From Deltaproteobacteria bacterium (lineage in GTDB: Bacteria; Desulfobacterota; Desulfuromonadia; Geobacterales; Pseudopelobacteraceae): a stretch of 11,433 nt of DNA. The notes beneath the pieces were generated by a model that saw nothing but the letters and a program-made list of their open reading frames with translations, did not search any database and was not told where the DNA came from. The position numbers and the translations under genes were made by a program. The stretch covers positions 1-11,433 of the forward strand of contig JAURXC010000257.1 in assembly GCA_030654645.1 (NCBI GenBank). The letters are read 5' to 3'. This document shows positions 1 to 7,098 of the stretch, in pieces (positions within the stretch are counted from its first letter, which is position 1; each line of letters begins with the position of its first letter).

Positions 1-29
1 TCCGGGCCGCTCCGGAACTGATGATGCAT

Positions 30-80
30 AAAAAAGAGGGTGGATAATACCACGTTAAAACAGTAGCAGAATCCACCCGT
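30..80 (-). terminator. Probable intrinsic terminator of the Lys-rich small protein gene
   Basis: Read on the minus strand, GGGTGGAT (71-78) pairs perfectly with ATCCACCC (38-45) across a 25-nt loop and is followed at once by a T-rich run (TCTTTTTT). It lies about 35 bp past the stop codon at 114. The long loop is unusual, so the strength is uncertain. Confidence 0.5.
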
Positions 81-113
81 CAACTGTAATCAGAAACTGT
101 CAGGTTCCATGAA

Positions 114-407
114 CTATTTTTTGTCCTTCATTTTAGTTTTCTTTGCCTCCGTAGTCTTGTCCGCTTCCTTGACTTCTTTTTTGTCCTTGGTTTTAGGCTC
201 TTTCGAAGAGGTTGCGGATTCTTTTTCCCTTATTCCCAAATGTTTTTCGAGACCGGAAATCTCAGCGCCACCACTTTTTCGGTATTTCTGATACGCGGCG
301 GCAATTTCCCTGTGTGCTTTCGAAACGCTTTCCAATCTGGTGACCAGGGTGCTGATAGCTTGAAAGTCCTCCGCCAATGCTGTAACGTTTTTTTCCTTTT
401 TGCCCAT
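114..407 (-). CDS. Small hypothetical protein with Lys-rich C-terminal tail
   Basis: A 97-residue protein of no family I recognise. Residues 8-45 look like one long amphipathic helix, possibly a coiled coil (LAEDFQAISTLVTRLESV). Residues 62-97 form a very Lys/Glu-rich, low-complexity and probably disordered tail with repeated KTK/KDK/EAKK steps. There is no signal peptide or membrane segment, so it is expected to be cytoplasmic. The ATG at 407 has an excellent AGGAGG ribosome site about 6 nt upstream, which argues that this is the real gene among several overlapping frames here. It is separated from the phospholipase C-like gene by about 175 bp, and the terminator-like hairpin beyond its stop suggests a single-gene unit. 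The basic tail could bind nucleic acid or an acidic partner, but nothing shows this directly. Confidence 0.7.
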   Translation of the reverse strand: MGKKEKNVTALAEDFQAISTLVTRLESVSKAHREIAAAYQKYRKSGGAEISGLEKHLGIREKESATSSKEPKTKDKKEVKEADKTTEAKKTKMKDKK

Positions 408-583
408 TTTTGCCTCCTTATGTAGGTGTGTGCAACAACAAATCGCTCGGACAAACCATGTGAATCGCGCCGGTCATACTCTAAGGGAACAAACTTCCGG
501 AGATTAAGGAAACTACCATTTATTTAAGTGGTTAAATGTTACGATTGTGTAAACTTTTATTCATTTGTGTGACGGCCTCGACG

Positions 584-1531
584 TCAAAGGCAGGATTCAG
601 CTGACCAGAAAACAAGCCGTCCATGTTCATCCCGCCCCGTGTCGAGATTCCACTCGTCGAACTTGAACTGATATGCCTCATCGACAGCGAAGACCGTTTG
701 CGCTACCAGTCCCCACACATCCTCGACATTCCTGGCAGCACTGTTGAAAATATCATCGTAATGCAGGCAGTGAGTTTTTTCTGATGGTATCATCTGTTCT
801 TCGATAAACTGCTTGTCAACTATTTCGAATGCCGGATAGGCCAACTCCATCTTGGCGGCTATGGCGCCGGCCAGCGGAAAAAGCCGCATCGAATCGGTTC
901 CATATCCGTCAACCACGGCAACAAATTCCCGGTGCCATGCCGCACAGTCAGGCGGATAAATGGCCGACAGCTCGGGATAGACGTCTTCCAGCATACCTTG
1001 CCAGAGCGAGACGATATCACGGTCAAGCCGGGTTCTGTCATTGGCATCGCCGCACTGTGCAACGGTCAGCGCAAATTTGTCCGACGCCCCGATCTCTCCC
1101 AGGTTCATCCTGCGGTAGATGTGGCTGTCCTGGTTCATCTCGCAGATACGATGCTGACGCTGGTTCTCGGCATACACTCCCACCCTGGCCTCTACAACGG
1201 GATGAATGGTCACATCGGTCACCACATGGGCGCAATACCCCAAAAGCCACGCCAGCTGCTTGGCACGCACGATTCCTTTCGAGTATATGACACGCCTGAT
1301 ACCGCTTGCAATCATCTCGCAGGCCCGGAAGCAGTGCATCGCCTCGGCCCATTCCACGGCGTTTCCACCTGCAAGATTGGGATAATCCGGACTGACGGCG
1401 CCCAATACACAAAAGTGGAAGCAGGTCACCAGCGAGTCATGACAAGCGGATGAAGGCGTGAAGATCGGCCCCGGCCTGTCTGGCCGCAAGAGTTCATACA
1501 ATAATGTTATGTGCGCATAGGGACCGGGCAT
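584..1531 (-). CDS. Zinc-dependent phospholipase C family protein
   Basis: A 315-residue protein of the Zn_dep_PLPC type, whose founders hydrolyse phospholipids at the glycerol-phosphate bond using a metal cluster held by His and Asp. The typical start MPGPYAH gives H7; LGAVSPDYPNL gives D49; MHCF gives H67; and LGYCAHVVTDVTIHPVVEA gives H102, D106, H110 and E114, the family's strongest signature. More acidic residues follow (E131, D135). There is no clear signal peptide, unlike secreted clostridial or Bacillus enzymes, so this is probably a cytoplasmic relative of unproven substrate. The start at 1531 is forced by an in-frame stop just upstream, though its ribosome site is weak. It follows the DUF2062 gene by 75 bp and is likely the last gene of the lipid cluster. 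A TGACG/CGTCA dyad overlaps the stop codon, without a T run. Confidence 0.82.
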   Translation of the reverse strand: MPGPYAHITLLYELLRPDRPGPIFTPSSACHDSLVTCFHFCVLGAVSPDYPNLAGGNAVEWAEAMHCFRACEMIASGIRRVIYSKGIVRAKQLAWLLGYCAHVVTDVTIHPVVEARVGVYAENQRQHRICEMNQDSHIYRRMNLGEIGASDKFALTVAQCGDANDRTRLDRDIVSLWQGMLEDVYPELSAIYPPDCAAWHREFVAVVDGYGTDSMRLFPLAGAIAAKMELAYPAFEIVDKQFIEEQMIPSEKTHCLHYDDIFNSAARNVEDVWGLVAQTVFAVDEAYQFKFDEWNLDTGRDEHGRLVFWSAESCL

Positions 1532-1606
1532 GTCATGTCAATTCCAGATCAAGGCTCTGAAACTGGATATACCTCCCTGTTTTTTGGATATACGGGCCGG
1601 GCAGTT

Positions 1607-2080
1607 TCATATCCCGGATACACGGTCCTTGTTTCCGGAGGCAACAGCCATAAATACCCAGTAAGCAAGCATGGCGGCCGGAAGAGCCGTCACAAACCAG
1701 GCCGTCAGAGACTTGAGAGTGATCCAGCCAAATAGATTCAATGAAGAGAGAGCGGGACTCCGCATCAGCGAGGAAAGCATGCGGGGCGGCAGTTGCGGTC
1801 CCCAGGGAAACAGCCATGATCCAAGTTTGAAAAACGGGACCAGCAGTGCCAACTGGAGCGGATAAAGCAGATAGTTGACCGACTGCAACGCCACATGGTT
1901 GAGTCTGAAGATATGAGCCAACATGATGCAGATCAGCGTCGTACCCCACAAAAGCGGCATGACTCCGAGGGCGGCGCCCAAACAAAGCGTCAGGGCGAGT
2001 TTTTGTGGAGTCAGCCCGCATGACATGACATAGCGCAATCTTTTCACGGCAGGAGCGGTAAGCCGTCTCCATATGCACAT
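1607..2080 (-). CDS. DUF2062 family membrane protein
   Basis: A 157-residue integral membrane protein of the DUF2062 type, a family of unknown biochemical role often found near envelope or lipid genes. From ATG 2080 it opens with a short basic, aromatic N-terminus (MCIWRRLT). A hydrophobic hairpin rich in Gly and Pro follows (residues 28-55, LGAALGVMPLLWG), then the RLN-turn-second-segment pattern (59-85) and a final membrane segment (about 118-147). I prefer ATG 2080 because it gives the usual family N-terminus, has GGAGG/GGGG upstream and leaves a clean 22-bp gap after the Lgt-like stop. An upstream in-frame ATG at 2125 would add 15 residues and overlap that gene by 23 bp. Close spacing on both sides indicates co-transcription with the Lgt-like and phospholipase C-like genes. 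Cell location is the inner membrane; the function is unknown. Confidence 0.8.
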   Translation of the reverse strand: MCIWRRLTAPAVKRLRYVMSCGLTPQKLALTLCLGAALGVMPLLWGTTLICIMLAHIFRLNHVALQSVNYLLYPLQLALLVPFFKLGSWLFPWGPQLPPRMLSSLMRSPALSSLNLFGWITLKSLTAWFVTALPAAMLAYWVFMAVASGNKDRVSGI

Positions 2081-2102
2081 TAAGCGCCCCGCCTCCGGCA
2101 CA

Positions 2103-3155
2103 TCAGATCCGGTCACGGTGCACATGGAAACTGAGCGTGGCGCCGGTTACCGTGCTGCGCCCGGTGTACAGAAAGATCATCACCCAGATGCCCTGCAGGA
2201 ACAGGATCAGCGCCGGGCTCCACAGGCTTCTCAGTCCGGCCGTGAGATCCGGCGTCACTGTCGGCTCGCTGGCCAGAAACCAGGCTGCTGCAACGGCATA
2301 CACTACTCCGACGATCCCCATGATTTGATAGGCGGAAATTTTACCTTCCCCGCGATAGTCGGCGCGCAGGGTTTCGGAAAATGAACGCCAGCCCTGGGTG
2401 GCGATGGTGGCCAGCAGGAAAGCGCCCACGGGTTGAGACGAGAGAAACATCCCGGCCGCAACCAGGCCGCAGACTGTGTAGAAAACCGCCGTGACAGCCT
2501 GGATCGGAATCACCTCGATCGCCTCCAGCCCTCCGGCATAGGCGATCTTTTTGGTGCTGCCGGAAAAAACAAAGCCGCGGCCGGCAAACAACCGCCGGAG
2601 CAGCTCAGAACTGGACGAGAGCGGCTTGCCATAACAGCAGCCGAAACTGATGCAGGCCAGCCGTCCCAGGCCTTCGCCGAAAGCATAGGCAATGGCAATG
2701 GCTGCATAGGCTGAAATGACGGGAATATGGAATGACAGCGCTTCACCGGCGATGCGGTTGACCAGCGTTATCACGAAAGGTGTGATCAAAATACCGACGA
2801 AGACCGCCCCGCCGACCGTAAAGGTGTCGGTCTTCTTTTCCACAATCCTTGCAACCAGCCGCGAGGCCGGCACGCAGCAGCAGAGCATGGCGGCCGCCAG
2901 GATGGCCGTTCCCAGCGGAGGCACTCCGACCGCCCCCATCAGCGCCAGCAGCACCGCCACCGCGACCAGATAGGCATTGGCGCTGAGCAACCCGTACCAG
3001 GTGAAGTTGATGCCCTTCCATACTCCCTGTTCCGTCCTGGATGACGGCACCGAAGCGACTATCTGCCACTTTTCGCCGGGCAGCACCTTGAACCCCCACC
3101 AAAAATAGGCTGTCAAAAATATAATGGCGGTACATAGTGTCATAATGACTATCAT
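2103..3155 (-). CDS. Divergent prolipoprotein diacylglyceryl transferase (Lgt)-like membrane protein
   Basis: A 350-residue polytopic membrane protein with the layout of Lgt, which transfers diacylglyceryl from phosphatidylglycerol to lipoprotein cysteine. Matching parts are FTWYGLL (51-57, the Lgt xWYGL motif), a GG segment at 115-116, FGEGLGRLACISFGCCYGKP (159-178, equivalent to the GRxGNFxNGE loop), IPIQ (216-219) and SETLRADYRGEGKISAYQ (260-277), the late Arg-containing loop. About seven hydrophobic stretches are visible. Two features are odd: the HGG motif of catalytic Lgt reads VGG (V114), and the Asn of GRxGN is missing, replaced by a Cys-containing GCCYG loop. It may therefore act on another phospholipid or thiol substrate, or be non-catalytic. 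ATG 3155 has a GGGGGG ribosome site about 7 nt upstream. The standard Lgt of this organism is presumably encoded elsewhere. Confidence 0.72.
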   Translation of the reverse strand: MIVIMTLCTAIIFLTAYFWWGFKVLPGEKWQIVASVPSSRTEQGVWKGINFTWYGLLSANAYLVAVAVLLALMGAVGVPPLGTAILAAAMLCCCVPASRLVARIVEKKTDTFTVGGAVFVGILITPFVITLVNRIAGEALSFHIPVISAYAAIAIAYAFGEGLGRLACISFGCCYGKPLSSSSELLRRLFAGRGFVFSGSTKKIAYAGGLEAIEVIPIQAVTAVFYTVCGLVAAGMFLSSQPVGAFLLATIATQGWRSFSETLRADYRGEGKISAYQIMGIVGVVYAVAAAWFLASEPTVTPDLTAGLRSLWSPALILFLQGIWVMIFLYTGRSTVTGATLSFHVHRDRI

Positions 3156-3202
3156 CTGGCATCCCCCCCAGCCGGAAAATCAGAACCAAAATCTTTAGTG
3201 TC

Positions 3203-3325
3203 ACGCAACGACGCAACGTTTACAGGCATAAGAGAAATCAAGCTAAAATCGAAAATTATTCACTCGAATCCAATTATCAGCATAACCGTTTAAAAGCATT
3301 TCGTTGCGTCGTTGCGTCGTCGCGT
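3203..3325. repeat. Inverted array of 8-bp units (ACGCAACG / CGTTGCGT)
   Basis: Two direct copies of ACGCAACG (3203-3210, 3211-3218) face two copies of CGTTGCGT (3302-3309, 3310-3317) plus a one-mismatch third unit CGTCGCGT (3318-3325). The arms form a perfect 16-bp inverted repeat around 83 bp of AT-rich DNA. It fills the gap between the phosphatidylserine decarboxylase stop and the Lgt-like start. It could be a dispersed palindromic intergenic element, a transcript-stabilising hairpin or a protein-binding site. Neither arm is followed by a T run, so it is not a standard terminator. Confidence 0.75.
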
Positions 3326-3364
3326 GAGTCATGTTTTGCCCGAACCATGCGTTCAGTTAGAGTC

Positions 3365-4354
3365 TTATCGCGCCCGGCCGAGCAGCGACCTGACCCGGAT
3401 ATCGGTCTCCACCAGCGGCTTCTGAAACCCATGGGTGAAGCGGCTCGACACACCGGCCTGGCTCATGTTGTCCAGAATATCCCCGGCGAAATCGATACGC
3501 CCCTCCTGAAATATCAGAATGTCGGTACTGCTGCCCGGCCGGTAGAGACTCTTGGGCTGCCCCTTGCGCAGGAACATCCCCATTTCAATCGGCTGCGGGG
3601 CGTCATATCCTTCCGTGCTGTAAGCCTGGACGATATCTCCGATCATCAACGCCACCACTTCGATCATCGCCACCAGTCCTATGCAGGTTCCCCCCTGCAC
3701 ATCGGTGTCAATTATCGTTACCACCCGCTTGTTCTTGGAATAGGGAGTAGCGACAGTAACCACTGCGCCAGGGTTGCAGGAGTGGTATTCGCCGTCGATG
3801 GAATAGAAATCGATCACTTCACCCGATACCGGCACATGATTGTAATGGTACTTGTCGGGGGTCAGCCGGAACACCGCAAAATCACCGCCGGTGAAGGCAT
3901 GGCGCCATACGTTGCTGTCGTGGCCGAGCAGTTCCTCGAACGAGAAAAATTTATCCTTCAGAAAGATCAGCGAGGTTTCATGGAACGATCCAACCAACAC
4001 CCGCGCATCGGCCGGTGATACGACCGTATTGGTATCGGACGGCATGGGACGACATTCATCGTAGCGAATCCTGCGTTCGAAAATCTTGCGGGGCGTATCC
4101 AGCTGTTCGGGCGGGTCGAGGCACTCGGACAGATCAATGCCGCAACCGGCCAGAAAAGCACGTTTGGACAGTACCGGGCGGTCAAAGTTGACCAATCCGA
4201 GAATATGTGAAGACCAGCTGCTGGTAAGGAGCCTGAACAGGGCCGCATTGTTCTCGCGCACGCCGTGGTAGAGCAGCCTGACCATGCGGTCACCCAACAG
4301 CTGTTCGGTCACGACCCTGCCGCTATCCCGCTCGATATACTGGTGCTGCATCAT
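3365..4354 (-). CDS. psd: Phosphatidylserine decarboxylase (pyruvoyl enzyme)
   Basis: A 329-residue proenzyme of the PSD family, which converts phosphatidylserine to phosphatidylethanolamine at the inner membrane. The self-processing triad is visible: Asp116 in VVSPADA, His170/His173 in LTPDKYHYNHVPVSG, and Ser275 in RPGSST (272-277). Cleavage before Ser275 would give a ~274-residue beta chain and a 55-residue alpha chain carrying the pyruvoyl group. IIDTDVQGGTCIGLVAMIEV (214-233) matches the conserved core strand before the cleavage loop. The site is GSS rather than the common LGST, and SPADA replaces SPADG, so it is not the close E. coli type. The N-terminal ~100 residues resemble the helical extension of larger PSDs. 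ATG 4354 (or the adjacent ATG 4351) has GGAG about 8 nt upstream, and it lies 32 bp inside the preceding gene, suggesting translational coupling. Confidence 0.9.
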   Translation of the reverse strand: MMQHQYIERDSGRVVTEQLLGDRMVRLLYHGVRENNAALFRLLTSSWSSHILGLVNFDRPVLSKRAFLAGCGIDLSECLDPPEQLDTPRKIFERRIRYDECRPMPSDTNTVVSPADARVLVGSFHETSLIFLKDKFFSFEELLGHDSNVWRHAFTGGDFAVFRLTPDKYHYNHVPVSGEVIDFYSIDGEYHSCNPGAVVTVATPYSKNKRVVTIIDTDVQGGTCIGLVAMIEVVALMIGDIVQAYSTEGYDAPQPIEMGMFLRKGQPKSLYRPGSSTDILIFQEGRIDFAGDILDNMSQAGVSSRFTHGFQKPLVETDIRVRSLLGRAR

Positions 4355-6764
4355 CCGGATCGCTCCTTTGATTATCTGATGTGTTTACAGCTGTTGCCTG
4401 ATCGTGAAAAACCTTGAACAACACCAGGTTCATCAGGCGCTGCAGGGTTGGAATGTCGGCCCGTTCATTCAGCACATCCTCTTTGGCGGACTCGACAAAG
4501 CGCCCGGCATCATGTCCCTGGAGAACGACCCGCAGGGCCTTGCGCTGCATTTCATCCAGCCGGCTCTGTTCCCGGTCAAGCAGGCCGAAATCGTGGGCCA
4601 GAAACCCGAAGGCCTCATCCAGATGGCTCTTCCTGAGGGTGGTGCGATAGTAACGTTCTGCGCCGGCATTGAATTCGCGGGCATTGACACGCAGCGGCGA
4701 CGATGCGTTCACCTCGTCGAGAATGCCGCTGGTCAAGCGCCCCGCGGCGGAATGCAGGTCAGGCTTATTGATCCTCATTTCCAGATCGCTCAGAGTATCG
4801 TGCAGCCCCATCAGTTCGATCAGATCGGCTGCATCCTCGCGGAGCAGTTGCACCAGCGCCCGGCGATACTCGTGGATCTGCACCCGCAGATAGCCGGGAT
4901 AGCGGCGGCTGGGCCGGATGCCGGCGGTTTTCTTGAGGATCTTTTCCAGAAAGGAGTTGGCGCTGTTCTTGTGCACAAAAAATGTCGGGATACCGATCGA
5001 CGCTCCGAAGAAAATCTGCCGCCGCTCGCTCTCCAGCGAGGGAGCGTCCGGAATATGGGCATGGGTCGTGCCGAGCGCCATGTATTTGTAGGCCAGCGCC
5101 GTGATCAGGGTCTGCAGGTCCGCGGCCCGCCCCATATCGTCCCCGAAGTTTTCGAAGAGGCTGTAATAACGCCCCTCGAAGCCGGAAAATCCCATTTTGA
5201 CGAATTCGCGCTGTTTGTAGAGCAGGTAGACCGACATCTGTTCATCGAACACCCCCATGTCGGCCAGGTCGCGGCGCAGGCGGTCGCTGTTGCCGGCCTT
5301 CCCGTTCAAGCCGGGGCTGCGCTCGGTGGACAGGAGACAGACCAGGTAATCGATCAAGCGATAGTCGGGCACAAAATCACCCTTGAGCCGGAATGCGGAG
5401 CTGGCCAGGCTGTCCAGTGCCTGCGGTCCGAAGGGGGTCAACGGCTGGCCGAAAACCGAAAGATCGGCCTTTTTTTTCCAGCGACGCCAGATCATCCTCA
5501 GATGGGTATAGTCAAGTTCGTGCGACAGGAATCCGAGCGCCTTTTCGGGATGAAAATCGGTGAAAGCCAGACGGTAGGGAGCAGCGCTGTAGGTGCCGAC
5601 AAAGAGCGGCAGGAAATGTTCGCTGATCTTGATCGCCAGGTCGCCGAAATGTTTTTCGTGGAGCGCGCCGAAGCCGGAACCGCCGTCGGCCAGCGCCCGG
5701 GTCAGACGGCGGCTGCCGATGCTGATATGGGTGCCGTTGTTGGCCAAACTGACATTGGAGAGATTGGGCAGCACCACCAGGTTGGTCTGGATGATGCCGG
5801 CATCGCGCAGTTTGGCCACCGCGTTGAGCTGGCTGCGGGACAACACCTGGTGGCAGAGATGCATGTAGCGGAATTTTTCCTCGCCACGGTCCCACCCGGA
5901 AAGACAGGGGCTCATGAACAGGTCGCGGTAGAAACTGTCCGAGACATGTTCGTTCAGCTCCTTCTGCCGGACCGGCGGATGGGGAGCGAAATAGGTCATG
6001 GCCTGCTGGCCGCGTTCGGAGATGCCGAAGGCCTGATTGGCGTACATCAGCAGCAGCTGGGTCATCAGGAAGCGGATCGCAGTTTCTGCCGCAATCGCCC
6101 TGCCCATGCCGCTTTTGGGTGAAAAGGATACGACATTGAACGAAAAGGTTTCCGGAGAGGTGTTGTCGTTCAGGTAGTGCTCCATCAGGCGGACACCGGT
6201 CTGGCGGATCAGTTCCGGCAGTATCTGCTGGGAGCCGATCAGGTCGGCCAGGGCCAGCTTGATCAGGTAGCTGATCGGCAGCCGCAGCATCTCCTCTCCG
6301 CAGGAGTCACGGAACGAAAATCGGCCGAAATCGGAGCGTGCGCCGGCCGCCGGGTTCTTCTTATCCGCCAGCAGATCCTTTTCCAGCACGCTCAAGGCAA
6401 AACGGGAAAGGTTGCGGCGGGGAAAACGCACCCAGCTGTTTTCCCATATCCGTGAAGGATTGTCCGCCAGGAAACGCTCCAGATCGGCCACGGCCCGGCG
6501 TGGCGCTTCGCCGGAGGCAGCCCGCTTCATCATGTTGGCAAAGAAATTGGACTGTTCGATAATCAGCGGCAGGTCCACATCCTCTTTTGCTCCGCAAACC
6601 ACGGCCTGGAGTTCGCTTTCCGACCCGGCGGTCACATCGTTCGACGAAAAGGGCAACGTGGCCGCCAGCTCGTCCCGTGATGCAAAGGAGACCCCCAGTC
6701 GGGAGAAAATCTTGCGGGCGTTTATCGGTGCGAGTTCCACTTCGGACTCGTGTTCTCTAACCAT
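4323..6764 (-). CDS. Large uncharacterised protein overlapping psd
   Basis: A protein of about 813 residues that I cannot place in any named family. It appears soluble and mostly helical, with no signal peptide or convincing membrane segment. In numbering from GTG 6770 the most conserved-looking block is about 330-432: VVLPNLSNVSLANNGTHIS, IGSRRLTRAL, HFGDLAIKI, TYSAAPYRL, FTDFHPEKALGF, HELDYTHLRM and IWRRW. Its clustered His, Asp, Glu and Arg residues look like an active site. Earlier blocks include FSFNVVSFSPKSGMGRA (208-224) and TYFAPHPP (259-266); a later one is ALGTTHAHIPDAP (565-577). The C-terminal ~150 residues look coiled or helical and charged. I prefer ATG 6764 because GGGAGG lies at good spacing; GTG 6770 is too close to it. 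It ends inside psd, so the two products are probably made together, which suggests a shared role in aminophospholipid metabolism (inference). Confidence 0.85.
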   Translation of the reverse strand: MVREHESEVELAPINARKIFSRLGVSFASRDELAATLPFSSNDVTAGSESELQAVVCGAKEDVDLPLIIEQSNFFANMMKRAASGEAPRRAVADLERFLADNPSRIWENSWVRFPRRNLSRFALSVLEKDLLADKKNPAAGARSDFGRFSFRDSCGEEMLRLPISYLIKLALADLIGSQQILPELIRQTGVRLMEHYLNDNTSPETFSFNVVSFSPKSGMGRAIAAETAIRFLMTQLLLMYANQAFGISERGQQAMTYFAPHPPVRQKELNEHVSDSFYRDLFMSPCLSGWDRGEEKFRYMHLCHQVLSRSQLNAVAKLRDAGIIQTNLVVLPNLSNVSLANNGTHISIGSRRLTRALADGGSGFGALHEKHFGDLAIKISEHFLPLFVGTYSAAPYRLAFTDFHPEKALGFLSHELDYTHLRMIWRRWKKKADLSVFGQPLTPFGPQALDSLASSAFRLKGDFVPDYRLIDYLVCLLSTERSPGLNGKAGNSDRLRRDLADMGVFDEQMSVYLLYKQREFVKMGFSGFEGRYYSLFENFGDDMGRAADLQTLITALAYKYMALGTTHAHIPDAPSLESERRQIFFGASIGIPTFFVHKNSANSFLEKILKKTAGIRPSRRYPGYLRVQIHEYRRALVQLLREDAADLIELMGLHDTLSDLEMRINKPDLHSAAGRLTSGILDEVNASSPLRVNAREFNAGAERYYRTTLRKSHLDEAFGFLAHDFGLLDREQSRLDEMQRKALRVVLQGHDAGRFVESAKEDVLNERADIPTLQRLMNLVLFKVFHDQATAVNTSDNQRSDPDDAAPVYRAG

Positions 6765-6834
6765 GAACACCCCCTCCCGGAGATGATTTGGATCGGAGGT
6801 CAGCCGCCGACCTGGACATCTCGGGGGCAGCTGA

Positions 6835-6840
6835 ATTATA
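6835..6840 (-). promoter_or_regulatory. Candidate -10 box of the lipid operon
   Basis: On the minus strand this is a perfect TATAAT about 70 bp before ATG 6764, inside an AT-rich patch. The expected -35 position carries only a poor match (GCTTTC-like), so the promoter may need an activator. The tandem CTGATCATAT repeat lies roughly 90-110 bp further upstream. Confidence 0.35.
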
Positions 6841-6928
6841 TATTTCGAAGTTCAGGGAAAGCGGGGGCACGAAAAGGTGTGGGCAGGTTCTTTGGAATGC
6901 GGGACTGAATATCGATGAACTGTAGGGG

Positions 6929-6951
6929 CTGATCATATGCCCTGATCATAT
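6929..6951. repeat. Tandem CTGATCATAT direct repeat, possible regulator site
   Basis: CTGATCATAT occurs at 6929-6938 and again at 6942-6951, a 13-bp period. Each copy contains the palindrome TGATCA. It lies upstream of the lipid operon start and about 150 bp past the brnA stop. The role as a binding site is inferred from its arrangement. Confidence 0.4.
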
Positions 6952-7007
6952 AACAGTATTGTGTCGGCTGTGTTCGCGGTGTGTAAAAGATGTGTTACTT
7001 TTTTCGC

Positions 7008-7036
7008 AACGGGGTCCCCACGGCGTGGGGAACTCC
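7008..7036 (-). repeat. Solitary palindrome resembling a type I-E CRISPR repeat
   Basis: The minus strand reads GGAGTTCCCCACG then CCGTGGGGACCCCG, with a 7-bp stem TCCCCAC/GTGGGGA (7015-7021 with 7025-7031) and a 3-nt loop. Type I-E repeats have the same GTTCCCCACG...CGTGGGGA core but usually end in TGAACCG, which is not seen here. There is no second copy, spacer or cas gene in the window, so this is a resemblance and not an array. The rest of 6765-7098 holds no gene. Confidence 0.35.
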
Positions 7037-7098
7037 AATATCCGGAACCCACGGAGTTTTGGGCGGAATCAACGCAGCTTTCAATGGCGCCGTCACTA

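Noticed and set aside
240..454. Alternative short frames on both strands over the Lys-rich small protein
   Set aside because: Only the frame starting at 407 has an AGGAGG site at correct spacing and a plausible helix-plus-tail protein.
570..586. Terminator at the end of the phospholipase C-like gene
   Set aside because: The TGACG/CGTCA stem is only 5 bp, overlaps the stop codon and has no T run.
932..1453. Plus-strand frame of 173 codons opposite the phospholipase C-like gene
   Set aside because: The minus-strand product carries the clear HxxxDxxxH metal signature; this frame shows no family features.
4404..6122. Long plus-strand open frame of 572 codons opposite the large unknown gene
   Set aside because: It lies fully antisense to a gene with a strong ribosome site and coherent protein. 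Its product is Gln/Gly/Val-rich low-character sequence typical of the mirror frame of a GC-rich gene.
7008..7036. CRISPR array call
   Set aside because: There is only one repeat-like copy and no spacer or cas genes, so it is listed as a solitary palindrome instead.
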